From contig NZ_QQPQ01000047.1 in the NCBI RefSeq assembly GCF_003346715.1, positions 1-33,951 of the forward strand: 33,951 nucleotides of DNA, given 5' to 3'. Below the pieces are notes generated by a model. The model saw only the letters and a list, made by a program, of their open reading frames with translations, made no database searches and was not told the DNA's origin. This DNA is from Oceanispirochaeta sp. M1 (GTDB taxonomy: Bacteria > Spirochaetota > Spirochaetia > DSM-2461). Below are positions 1-7,092 of this stretch, piece after piece. The number at the start of each line of letters is the position of its first letter. The stretch's first letter is position 1. The position numbers and the translations under genes were made by a program.

Positions 1-179
1 ATTCCGGGAAAACCCACATGAATTTTGCTTTTCCCAAGAAGCATTTTGATGCGATTGGTTTGTATTCGTTTGTTGACAATTTGTTGTTGTATCGTAACGG
101 TCTACGAACCGCCGTGGTACGGAACCGTATGCCCGGTGGTGTGAGAGGACGGAGGGCGTGAGCCCTCCTCCTACTCGAT
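1..179 (+). mobile_element. Group II intron, 3' end (domains V and VI), truncated by window edge
   Basis: The segment has the typical 3' end of a bacterial group II intron. Around 108-140 a domain-V-like hairpin is visible: ACCGCC (108-113) pairs with GGTGGT (135-140) with one G-U pair, and an inner stem TACG/CGTA closes a short loop. A domain-VI-like hairpin follows (GGAGGGC, loop GTGA, GCCCTCC, about 151-168), and the sequence ends in CTACTCGAT, a typical bacterial intron 3' boundary, so the intron probably ends near 179. No reverse transcriptase reading frame is visible in the first 100 bases; any maturase gene would lie upstream of the window. The intron is on the plus strand and ends about 50 bases past the stop codon of the convergent GH130 gene. 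I cannot tell whether it is complete or mobile. Confidence 0.72.
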
Positions 180-230
180 TAAGTTTAAATCTATTAGAAA
201 AGCAGTTAAAGATCCACCGGCATTTGTACT

Positions 231-1400
231 TTACATATAAGCCTTATTTGCTTCTATTAGTGCTCTTCTTTGATCAACACATCCTCTGGATGTATAAGGA
301 TCTTCCGGAGTATTTTTCACATAGTCCAGAAGACGGTTTATAGTGGTAGTTGCCACATGGCAGCGTGTATCTGATGAAGCGTAGTAGATAAATACATCTT
401 CCCCTTTCTGAATCCATCCGTTGGAAAAAACCACATTGGAGACATCTCCGACCCTCTCTTCTCCTTCCGGGGCAATAAAGTAGCCTGAGGGACGGTGAGT
501 GATCTTTGAAGGATCATCCAGAGAGCTTAAAAACATATAAAGAACATAGCGGAGTCCCGCAGCAGTGTTTCTAACACCATGTGCCAGATGGAGCCATCCC
601 TCTTCAGTTTTGATAGGAGAAGGTCCCTGTCCGTTTTTCACTTCATTGATTGTGTGGTAGACCTTGCAGTCCATGATGACAGAGCTCTTAACTTCTGCAT
701 TTTCCATTGTAGGAGAGAGTCCCCAGCCGATGCCTCCCTGGCTTCCTGCTTCGATAAAACTGTCCTGCGGGCGGGTATACAAAGCATATTGACCATCAAT
801 CAATTCGGGGTGAAGAACAACGTTTCTCTGCTGTGAAGAGTTCGTCTTCAAATCGGGAAGTCTTTCCCAGTTTTCCAGGTCTTTTGATCTGATAATGCCG
901 CATTGGGCTGTTGCTGAACTCTCATCACCGGCAGGCGCATCAGGGTCTTTTCTTTCTGTACAGAACAGGCCGTAGATCCATCCGTCTTCATGTGCCGTGA
1001 GGCGGACATCATAGACATTTGTATCAGGATCTTCTGTCTGGTCAATCACAACAGGGCTTCCTGTAAAGCGGAAGTTTTCGATTCCGTTGTCGCTCTCGGC
1101 CAGTCCGAAGAATGACTTTCTATCATGTCCTTCAATTCTGACCATAAGATAAAATTTATTGTTGAAGTAGATGGCTCCGCTGTTCAGCGCTGCATTGATT
1201 CCCAGGCGTTCTGCAAAATAGGGATTTGTCTCAGGGTTGTAATCATAGCGCCACCGGGGTGGGATGTGTGCTGCTGTAACGACTGCATTTTCGTACCGTT
1301 CATAGACTCCCCCAGTGCTGAACACTGCTTTGTTCGGAAGGCTCACAAGCTCTTCATAATCAGTGGTTATTCTTTCTTTCCGTTCTTCAAATATGCTCAT
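231..1400 (-). CDS. GH130 4-O-beta-D-mannosyl-D-glucose phosphorylase
   Basis: This 389-residue protein resembles GH130 subfamily 1 mannosylglucose phosphorylases (about 390 residues). These cytoplasmic enzymes split beta-1,4-mannosyl-glucose with phosphate into mannose 1-phosphate and glucose. Recognisable stretches are 'PPRWRYDYNPETNPY' (47-61), 'RLGINAALNSGAIY' (65-78), 'RIEGHDRKSFFGLAES' (88-103) and 'NVYDVRLTAHEDG' (128-140). Asp131 in the last stretch matches the catalytic Asp of the Bacteroides fragilis enzyme in both context and number. The gene is last in the lacI-epimerase-phosphorylase operon, 20 bases after the epimerase. The epimerase next door turns mannobiose into the mannosylglucose this enzyme uses, which strongly supports the call. 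Other GH130 mannoside phosphorylases are the main alternative. Confidence 0.87.
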   Translation of the reverse strand: MSIFEERKERITTDYEELVSLPNKAVFSTGGVYERYENAVVTAAHIPPRWRYDYNPETNPYFAERLGINAALNSGAIYFNNKFYLMVRIEGHDRKSFFGLAESDNGIENFRFTGSPVVIDQTEDPDTNVYDVRLTAHEDGWIYGLFCTERKDPDAPAGDESSATAQCGIIRSKDLENWERLPDLKTNSSQQRNVVLHPELIDGQYALYTRPQDSFIEAGSQGGIGWGLSPTMENAEVKSSVIMDCKVYHTINEVKNGQGPSPIKTEEGWLHLAHGVRNTAAGLRYVLYMFLSSLDDPSKITHRPSGYFIAPEGEERVGDVSNVVFSNGWIQKGEDVFIYYASSDTRCHVATTTINRLLDYVKNTPEDPYTSRGCVDQRRALIEANKAYM

Positions 1401-1420
1401 TCTTTTATTCTTCCCTAGGA

Positions 1421-2641
1421 TTATTTAATCAGTTTTTCTATACGTTCAAGTGATTCAATACAGGCTCTTGAATTGTGGTAAGGACATTTCCATTCATCAG
1501 CTTTATATGGATTGATCTGTGATGTGACTCCGTCATCCTTAGCAAAGCCCCACCATTCTCCGTCTTTATGATCCACATGGTGCTTGTCACAGAAGTTCCA
1601 TATATTCTGAGCAGCAGAGAGAAAATCTGCTGCTCCACTCAGTTCATAGGCATTCAGGAATCCTATGACAGCTTCATTCTGTACCCACCATATCTTATCT
1701 CTATCCAGGGTCCCGTCGGCATGCAGCTCATTGTTCATTCCACCGCTGCCGAGTGTTCCATCCAGATAGTTGTCCAGTGCATTTTGTGCAATCTCCAGTA
1801 CATCCGCTCTATATCTTTTTGTTAATTCGCCGTTGTTCAATGTCTGAAGAGCTTCCCATACCAGCCATGAGGCTTCAATATCATGTCCATAACTCATGGT
1901 TTCAGAGCGGCTCTGCCAATCTTCTGTAAAGAAGAGTGTAAAACTGCGTTTCTCCCGCTTATATATCTTCTCCATCATAGTGAGGGTTACCGATTCCAGA
2001 GCCTCAGCAGTTTTTTTATATCCGCAAATTTCATGAAGAGTGGTGTAGGCTTCCATAATATGGAGGTGCGTGTTGTTTGACTTTTTATCATTCTGATCAA
2101 CATCACTCAGGCGTAGGTCTTCCATATCCTCCCATTCTCTTGAGAGTGCTTCCACATAGCCACCGTATTCATAGTCACGTGCATGTTTCTCAAGTGCTTC
2201 AAAGATGTTGAGAGCGTCTGTTTTAGCCTGTTCTTCATTGGATATTTTGTAGTACTCGGAGAATGCATAAATGCCGAAGGCCTGGGCATAGGATTGTTTA
2301 CGATTGTTGGTACTGCGGCCTTTGCTGTCTACTGTCCAGTACAGCCCGCCGAACTCAGGATCTATGAAATGCTCTCTGATATAGCTAGCCGATCGCCCTG
2401 CAAGATCTTTGTATTTCTGTTCTTTCGTATATCCATAGGCTCTCGAGAAAGACCAGAGTAACCTTGTATTGAGGATTACTCCTTTTGGGGCATCAGCCTC
2501 AATTTTGCCGTCTTTATCAATTCTACCGTAGAAACCGCCGTCCCGATTATCTATCATTTTCTCCGACCAGAAGGGGAGTGTATTGTTGGAAAGTATTGAA
2601 TCAATTTTGTGCTTCAAGCTGACAAGTACAGTTTTCTCCAT
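1421..2641 (-). CDS. Cellobiose 2-epimerase (AGE family), mannobiose epimerising
   Basis: This 406-residue protein is of the N-acylglucosamine/cellobiose 2-epimerase family, an (alpha/alpha)6 barrel. The N-terminal 'LPFWSEKMIDNRDGGFYGRID' (about 22-42), the 'RLLWSFSRAYGY' stretch, 'MSYGHDIEASWLVWEA' with a candidate catalytic His, and the C-terminal 'DEWKCPYHNSRA' are characteristic of cellobiose 2-epimerases. These enzymes epimerise the reducing-end glucose or mannose of beta-1,4 disaccharides. In the mannan pathway they convert beta-1,4-mannobiose into mannosylglucose, which feeds the adjacent GH130 phosphorylase. The ATG at 2641 lies 6 bases after the regulator's stop codon and is preceded by an AAAGG-like ribosome site. 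No signal peptide is seen, so it is cytoplasmic. A generic AGE-family epimerase is less likely given the neighbour. Confidence 0.86.
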   Translation of the reverse strand: MEKTVLVSLKHKIDSILSNNTLPFWSEKMIDNRDGGFYGRIDKDGKIEADAPKGVILNTRLLWSFSRAYGYTKEQKYKDLAGRSASYIREHFIDPEFGGLYWTVDSKGRSTNNRKQSYAQAFGIYAFSEYYKISNEEQAKTDALNIFEALEKHARDYEYGGYVEALSREWEDMEDLRLSDVDQNDKKSNNTHLHIMEAYTTLHEICGYKKTAEALESVTLTMMEKIYKREKRSFTLFFTEDWQSRSETMSYGHDIEASWLVWEALQTLNNGELTKRYRADVLEIAQNALDNYLDGTLGSGGMNNELHADGTLDRDKIWWVQNEAVIGFLNAYELSGAADFLSAAQNIWNFCDKHHVDHKDGEWWGFAKDDGVTSQINPYKADEWKCPYHNSRACIESLERIEKLIK

Positions 2642-2646
2642 TCATT

Positions 2647-3672
2647 TTACCTTTGTATAACAGGACAGCTGCTGCGCTCTGTTATTGTTGTTTTGAATAT
2701 ATTATTTTTGCTGCTGTTATTTTCACTGCTGATCAGACGGAATAATGACTTGACCGCTTCTCTACCCAATAATGAAGTAGGCTGACGGATGGCAGTCAGT
2801 TTCGGTTCCATAAAGTTCAGATAACGGTAATCATCAAACACTGTAACCCCTATAGAGGCTGCTGAGATATTCTTCTGTTCCAGCCGTTCAAGAACATCGT
2901 AGAGAAAGTTTCCTCCTGCTCCAATAAAGAGACCATCAAGGTCGGGGCAGTCTGTAAGAACTTTATCAACTGCTGAATATATGCTTTGAGTATTGAACTC
3001 ATCGGCTGCTGCATTACAGGGATGAAGCCCGTGGTTAAACATTGTCTCTCTGAAAGATATGGTTCTTTGGCGGTTATAGTAATAATTCTCCGGGCCGCTG
3101 ATGAAGGCAATATTTCTATATCCCCGGTTGATCATATATTCTGTTATGCTCTTACCGGCATAGGCATTATCAATATCCACAAAATGATGTTTGAAATCAG
3201 GATTCTGCCCAATCAGAATAAAGGGAATATCAGTCTGGTCGAGGAGACTCATCTGATCTTTATCTATAATTTCCGAGCCTATAATCAATCCATCCACTTT
3301 ATTACTGTTGATAATCGATTTGTACAGATTTTCCAGGGCACCCTCTTCTCTGGGAGTAAATAGCATCAGATTGTATTCCATCGCAGCGGCTTCGTCGGCT
3401 ATGGCGGATATCATTGCCGACCAGTAGTCGTTGTTCAGGCTTCTTCCGGCTTCATGAGGAATTACCAGACCGATATTGCTGGTTTTCTGGTTTGAGAGTG
3501 CTCTTGCAGCAGAATCAGGCTGAAAGTCGAGCTGATCAACAATCTCCATAATCCTTTCTCTGGTATCGTCACCCACACCGGGCTTGTTATTCAAAGTCTT
3601 TGAAACAGTGGCTTTGGAAACTTTGGCCATCTTGGCTATTTCAATTATTGTGATACGTTTTTGCCTGTCCAT
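2647..3672 (-). CDS. LacI-family transcriptional regulator of the mannan module
   Basis: This protein of about 341 residues has an N-terminal LacI helix-turn-helix ('ITIIEIAKMAKVSKATVSKTLNNKPGV') followed by a periplasmic-binding-like sensor domain ('SNIGLVIPHE', 'VDGLIIGSEI', 'YRNIAFISGP'). The reading frame also has a TTG nine bases upstream (3681). I prefer the ATG at 3672 because an AGGTG sequence lies about 11 bases before it and only two bases before the TTG. It is the first gene of an operon with the epimerase and GH130 phosphorylase, so it probably senses a manno-oligosaccharide or a derivative. Two palindromes with a central CG, the LacI-family hallmark, lie upstream at 3727 and 3814 and suggest autoregulation. 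Confidence 0.88.
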   Translation of the reverse strand: MDRQKRITIIEIAKMAKVSKATVSKTLNNKPGVGDDTRERIMEIVDQLDFQPDSAARALSNQKTSNIGLVIPHEAGRSLNNDYWSAMISAIADEAAAMEYNLMLFTPREEGALENLYKSIINSNKVDGLIIGSEIIDKDQMSLLDQTDIPFILIGQNPDFKHHFVDIDNAYAGKSITEYMINRGYRNIAFISGPENYYYNRQRTISFRETMFNHGLHPCNAAADEFNTQSIYSAVDKVLTDCPDLDGLFIGAGGNFLYDVLERLEQKNISAASIGVTVFDDYRYLNFMEPKLTAIRQPTSLLGREAVKSLFRLISSENNSSKNNIFKTTITERSSCPVIQR

Positions 3673-3726
3673 CTTGTTCAATACACCTGTATATAGGATT
3701 TCAGAAGATGGTTTATTCTAATGAGA

Positions 3727-3738
3727 GAAACCGGTTTC
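3727..3738. promoter_or_regulatory. LacI-type operator O1 at the mannan operon promoter
   Basis: GAAACCGGTTTC is a perfect 12-bp palindrome with the central CG typical of LacI-family operators. On the minus strand a weak promoter can be drawn just upstream: ATAACA (3771-3776), 18 bases, TATAAA (3747-3752). The operator would then sit at about +2 to +14, where bound repressor blocks initiation. The site is read from sequence; the regulator assignment is inferred from proximity. Confidence 0.62.
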
Positions 3739-3813
3739 GTAAATAGTTTATATAATCGTTTTGACTTATATGTTATATATTCAGCTACTTTTGTTGGATT
3801 TCTATCTTTTAAT

Positions 3814-3825
3814 GAAACCGGCTTT
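3814..3825. promoter_or_regulatory. LacI-type operator O2, imperfect second copy
   Basis: GAAACCGGCTTT repeats the O1 sequence with one interior mismatch. Its centre is 87 bp from that of O1, about eight helical turns, so a looped repressor tetramer or dimer pair is possible. It lies between the end of the GntR gene (3849) and the lacI promoter. Confidence 0.5.
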
Positions 3826-3848
3826 GTAGGTGATCATTGAGAAAGAAG

Positions 3849-4484
3849 TCAGTCTTTATGAAAGTCGTGCATGATATGGGTGGAAAGAATTGACTCAATC
3901 AGGTTTTCTTCTTTGTTTTCCATAGCGGCAATCAGGATGCTGTGCTGTTTAATATAGTCAGAGAGCATAGTGCTATTAATATTCTGAGTTAACCTGAGGA
4001 GCTGAATCCGTGCATCAAGTTTTTCAAAAATTTCAAAAAGACAGTAATTTTTGCAGTGTTCTGCAATTTTCAGATGAAAAAGGCTGTCCATTTCGAAGGA
4101 CGCAGCTTTATCGCCCTCAATATTCAGTTCCAGACATCTATCAGATACATCTCTGATCTCCTGGAATTCTTCGACTGAAGCATTCCGGCTGAACAGTTTG
4201 GCAGACAGGACTTCAAGATCAAGTCTGACTTCGGCAATCTGTCTTGCTTCGTCTTCACTTATGATAACGACTTCGGCATAACTTCTGGGTTTAAGGTAGA
4301 TAAGTCCGTAGTCGCTCAGCTTCTTAAGAGCCTCACGAAGAGGAGTGCGGCTGACTCCAAACAATTTGCTTAAAGAGGCTTCGGGAACACGTTCTCCACC
4401 CTTAAGTTCTCCTGATAAAATCATACGTTTGATGTGGTCATGAACTTGGTCAGAAAGGTTCTTTCTAGTGATCAGCTGTTCCAT
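3849..4484 (-). CDS. GntR-family regulator, FCD (FadR-type) subfamily
   Basis: This 211-residue protein has an N-terminal winged helix ('VHDHIKRMILSGELKGGERVPEASLSKLFGVSRTPLREALKKLSDYGLI', about 14-62) and a C-terminal all-helical FCD ligand domain. The FCD metal-site pattern is visible: Asp and His in 'EMDSLFHLKIAEH', then 'KQHSILIAAM' and a final 'STHI'. Such regulators usually sense a small organic acid. It is the last gene of the leftward catabolic operon, 43 bases after a pdxA homologue, and it has its own GTATAC palindrome 8 bases before its start codon. The same motif occurs before tctB and the second pdxA homologue, so it probably represses both divergent operons and itself. No convincing Shine-Dalgarno precedes the ATG. 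Confidence 0.88.
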   Translation of the reverse strand: MEQLITRKNLSDQVHDHIKRMILSGELKGGERVPEASLSKLFGVSRTPLREALKKLSDYGLIYLKPRSYAEVVIISEDEARQIAEVRLDLEVLSAKLFSRNASVEEFQEIRDVSDRCLELNIEGDKAASFEMDSLFHLKIAEHCKNYCLFEIFEKLDARIQLLRLTQNINSTMLSDYIKQHSILIAAMENKEENLIESILSTHIMHDFHKD

Positions 4485-4491
4485 ATTGTTA

Positions 4492-4501
4492 TTGTATACA
4501 A
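4492..4501. promoter_or_regulatory. GntR operator before gntR, overlapping a possible -10
   Basis: TTGTATACAA is a perfect 10-bp palindrome of the kind bound by FCD-type GntR regulators. On the minus strand TATACA inside it could serve as a -10 element. Transcription would then start within a few bases of the gntR ATG (4484), which would explain the missing ribosome site (leaderless message). Confidence 0.55.
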
Positions 4502-4527
4502 AAAACTATTAAAAGGGAAATACTTTC

Positions 4528-5529
4528 CTAGTAATGGTTTTTTTCTCCTTTTTTTGAGATGTCTGCTGCAATATTTACAGCGTTACTGAAGGCTGTAAAA
4601 CCGGCTTTTCCCTGTCCGGCAATGTCAAATGCTGTTCCGTGGGATGATGTAGTAACAGGAATAGGCAGTCCGCCGATAAGAGTCACACCCTGGTCAAATC
4701 CCATCAGCTTACTGGGTATCTGAATCTGATCGTGATACATTCCCAGTACTCCGTTGATCCCTTCTTTTTCCAGACGTACGAAAAGTGTATCCGCCGGGTA
4801 GGGGCCCAGCACAGAGAGTCCCTGTTTTCTTGCTTCTTCAGCAGCTGGTTCGATGGCTTCAATCTCTTCCCGGCCGCAGAGTCCACCTTCTCCTCCATGA
4901 GGATTAAGTGCGGCTACCGCAATATTGGGTGTTATGCCGCAGGCCTTCATTTCATTATTCAGAAAATGGATGCACTCCAGAATACGCTCTTTTTTCATAT
5001 AGAGCGGTATGTCTCCGATGGGAACATGGGAAGTCACTCTGGTGGTCCAGAACTGATTTAATATATTTATCTCTCCGTGTATATCTGGTCTGTTAAAGAT
5101 TGATTTTAGGAGTTCTAATTCATTTTTCTCCGGATTCCCACCAAGCTTAAGAGCTTGTTTATTGAAGGGGGCAAAAACAATACCCTGTACTTCATCCTCC
5201 AATGCCATTTTCAGTGATGCATTGAGCATGGAATAGGCATAGCATCCTGCTTCGGCAGATAGTTTCCCCATAGGGAGACCATCGGGAGCGTTGTGGCTCT
5301 GGATGTGGAATACATCAAGATCTTCAGGGACAGACTTTATATCGGCATATCCTGGAAGATCCAGATCTATTCCACAGATAAGAGCACCCTGGTCCAGAAC
5401 CTTTCTATCTCCCATAACTGCAATCCTGACGCCTTCTGGGAAGGAATTTGCATTGAGGTATCGGGCTGTAATTTCCGGACCTATACCGCAGGGGTCACCT
5501 GGTAATAGTGCCAGAACAGGTTTTTTCAT
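4528..5529 (-). CDS. PdxA-family metal-dependent dehydrogenase (catabolic paralogue 1)
   Basis: This 333-residue protein is of the 4-hydroxythreonine-4-phosphate dehydrogenase family, which uses NAD and a divalent metal to oxidise a hydroxy acid, often with decarboxylation. It begins 'LLPGDPCGIGPEIT' and keeps the three metal-binding histidines His168 ('TSHVP'), His211 ('NPHGGEGG') and His266 ('YHDQIQ'), almost the same numbers as in E. coli PdxA, plus the 'SSHGTAFDIAGQGKA' loop. A GGAGA ribosome site precedes the ATG. It sits 14 bases after the PCC-domain gene, in an operon with a tripartite tricarboxylate-type importer and a GntR regulator. A catabolic role is therefore far likelier than vitamin B6 synthesis. 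PdxA2-type D-threonate-4-phosphate dehydrogenases are the nearest described idea, but their usual DUF1537 kinase is absent here. Confidence 0.83.
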   Translation of the reverse strand: MKKPVLALLPGDPCGIGPEITARYLNANSFPEGVRIAVMGDRKVLDQGALICGIDLDLPGYADIKSVPEDLDVFHIQSHNAPDGLPMGKLSAEAGCYAYSMLNASLKMALEDEVQGIVFAPFNKQALKLGGNPEKNELELLKSIFNRPDIHGEINILNQFWTTRVTSHVPIGDIPLYMKKERILECIHFLNNEMKACGITPNIAVAALNPHGGEGGLCGREEIEAIEPAAEEARKQGLSVLGPYPADTLFVRLEKEGINGVLGMYHDQIQIPSKLMGFDQGVTLIGGLPIPVTTSSHGTAFDIAGQGKAGFTAFSNAVNIAADISKKGEKNHY

Positions 5530-5543
5530 CAGGAATTCTCCAA

Positions 5544-5975
5544 TTATATTGATCTAAGGATGGGTACACCCTTTTCATTCTTTTCTCTTTTCAAAGGGGC
5601 GTCGTTACATTTCATGACAGCCAGCTCTCCCCTGTAGGCTACAACTGTTCCGTCTTCCAGATGTCCTCCGGCAGCCTCGTTTTCACCCTGCATCAGGGCT
5701 ATATGAACATGGGGTTCATAGTCGACGATAATTCCCCCGATAGCAGACATCTCGAATGGCGCCTCAACAGTATGAATCACATCATTGGGCGGATAAGTTG
5801 TGTGGGCAATGTAGTGCACTCTTGCCTTCTTTATTGCAGCCGCGCCGCTGAGGATTATGCCATGGCGTATATTCTGCTCTCTGCAGCTCTGACGGATTGA
5901 TTCCATCAGAAGATCATCCTCTTCAAGGCTGATAAACACAAGTTCCATAGTTCCGCTGTAGGGAATGCTTTCCAC
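5544..5975 (-). CDS. PCC-domain (DUF296) protein
   Basis: This protein of about 143 residues has the plants-and-prokaryotes conserved domain. The diagnostic pattern 'PHVHIALMQGENEAAGGHLEDGTVV' gives the His-x-His and Gly-Gly-His metal-binding set. Bacterial members are small trimeric proteins of uncertain function, often found in catabolic clusters. The proposed start is GTG at 5975, with a GAGAG sequence about 8 bases upstream; an ATG nine codons later (5948) is also possible. It is followed closely by the pdxA homologue and preceded by a strong hairpin after tctC. Its job in the pathway is unknown; ligand binding or an auxiliary enzyme step are both open. Confidence 0.75.
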   Translation of the reverse strand: MESIPYSGTMELVFISLEEDDLLMESIRQSCREQNIRHGIILSGAAAIKKARVHYIAHTTYPPNDVIHTVEAPFEMSAIGGIIVDYEPHVHIALMQGENEAAGGHLEDGTVVAYRGELAVMKCNDAPLKREKNEKGVPILRSI

Positions 5976-5992
5976 TGTTTTACTCTCTCTTA

Positions 5993-6016
5993 AAAGGGGC
6001 TCGCATGAGCCCCTTT
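5993..6016 (-). terminator. Strong hairpin after tctC, terminator or processing stem
   Basis: AAAGGGGCTC and GAGCCCCTTT form a perfect 10-bp stem around a GCAT loop. On the minus strand the downstream arm ends in CCCCTTTTA, so the stem can act as an intrinsic terminator or as a stabiliser that keeps tctC message high relative to the genes after it. It lies in the 66-base gap between tctC and the PCC-domain gene. Confidence 0.7.
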
Positions 6017-6041
6017 CAGTATGAACTACTTAACTCAAATA

Positions 6042-6986
6042 TTATTTAGTGTACATATCTTCGAATTTCTGCATGTAAACTTTGGCTTCAGCTGCGGGGA
6101 GATGATTTCCAACAAGCAGGAATTTGTCGATATAGTTTTCTTTCCATGCATCGGATGCTGCAACTTTTGCAAGAGCGTCAGACCAGAATGCTACTGCTGC
6201 TGCAGGCATGTCAGCGGGTCCTACAACACCTCTGAAAATCTGGAATTCAATGTCGTATCCCAGTTCAACAAAAGTAGGTGCATCAAAGGGTCCACCGAAG
6301 CGGGTAGCGGAAGCTGTAACCATGGGGAGCAGTTCGTCGCTGGATACCAGGTCAAAGGAGGCTGCAGGTTTGGCAATTGCCATATCTACGTGTCCACCGA
6401 GGAGCTGAGTAAGAGCTTCACCAGTTGAGTCGGATCTAAGGTATTCCATGTCTCCGCCGATTTCAGAAACCATAGCATTGTAGATAGCTTCGTCATCAGA
6501 CTTTGAACCACCGATAATAAGTCTTGTTCCACTTTTAAGAGCTGCAATAACATCTTCCATAGACTTATAGGGAGAGTCGTAGTTTACAAGAAGAATCTGT
6601 CCGTCCAGAGCCATTACTGCAAGAGGAGTCAGACCATCAAGATCTCCGCCTTCTCTCTGTACCATAGGCTGTAGGTCTCCGGAGTTGAAAGTAAGAAGTG
6701 TGTGAGATTCTTTTTTCATCATGGAAACGGCTCTTCTACCTACGGCACCACCACCATCAGTTTTATAGTTGATGATAATGTTCTTATCAACAATACCTTC
6801 ACTCTTCATGATCTCAACGATATTCTGAGTAAAAATGGAAGAACCACCACCGGCACTGGATGTAACGACCCATTCTGCACCTTTTGTGGGAGTCCAGGGA
6901 CCATCAGTTGCTTCCTGCTGACCTTCTGCGAAAACAACAGCTGATACCAGGGCAACCATCAATAATACGCTTAACAGTTTTTTCAT
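6042..6986 (-). CDS. tctC: Tripartite tricarboxylate transporter substrate-binding protein (TctC/BugT type)
   Basis: This 314-residue periplasmic protein has a clear signal peptide ('MKKLLSVLLMVALVSAVVFA', 1-20). The mature end is GQQEA-like, as in many spirochaetal binding proteins. The body has Bug/TctC-like features: 'TSSAGGGSSIFTQNIVEIM' near the start of domain 1, 'NYKTDGGGAVGRRAV', and 'LLGGHVDMAIAKPAAS' in the hinge region. It captures an organic acid and delivers it to TctAB. A good ribosome site (GAAGGAG) precedes the ATG. It is separated from tctBA by the sulfatase gene, which ties the sulfatase to the imported compound. The ligand cannot be read from sequence. Confidence 0.88.
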   Translation of the reverse strand: MKKLLSVLLMVALVSAVVFAEGQQEATDGPWTPTKGAEWVVTSSAGGGSSIFTQNIVEIMKSEGIVDKNIIINYKTDGGGAVGRRAVSMMKKESHTLLTFNSGDLQPMVQREGGDLDGLTPLAVMALDGQILLVNYDSPYKSMEDVIAALKSGTRLIIGGSKSDDEAIYNAMVSEIGGDMEYLRSDSTGEALTQLLGGHVDMAIAKPAASFDLVSSDELLPMVTASATRFGGPFDAPTFVELGYDIEFQIFRGVVGPADMPAAAVAFWSDALAKVAASDAWKENYIDKFLLVGNHLPAAEAKVYMQKFEDMYTK

Positions 6987-7027
6987 CTTTAAAGCTCCTT
7001 CATTGCTTTTTCTTTTCTATTCTTCTC

Positions 7028-7044
7028 CCGACCCATAAGGTCGG
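7028..7044 (-). other. Stem-loop between sulfatase and tctC genes
   Basis: CCGACC (7028-7033) and GGTCGG (7039-7044) form a 6-bp stem in the 106-base gap between the sulfatase stop and the tctC ribosome site. A second weak inverted repeat (GACAG/CTGTC) lies next to it. No T-run follows on the minus strand, so an RNA-processing or stability element fits better than a terminator. Together with the hairpin at 5993 it brackets the tctC message. Confidence 0.4.
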
Positions 7045-7092
7045 AATCAAATGCTTCGTTCTGTGACAGATCAGACTCTGTCCGGTCATTTT

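Noticed and set aside
158-343. Small reading frame at the intron end
   Set aside because: It runs across the domain VI hairpin and the intron boundary and overlaps the GH130 3' end on the other strand; no ribosome site or family resemblance.
4528-5529. Vitamin B6 biosynthesis gene pdxA
   Set aside because: Two paralogues lie in a transporter-linked, GntR-regulated catabolic cluster with no other B6 genes, so a biosynthetic role is unlikely even though the motifs are intact.
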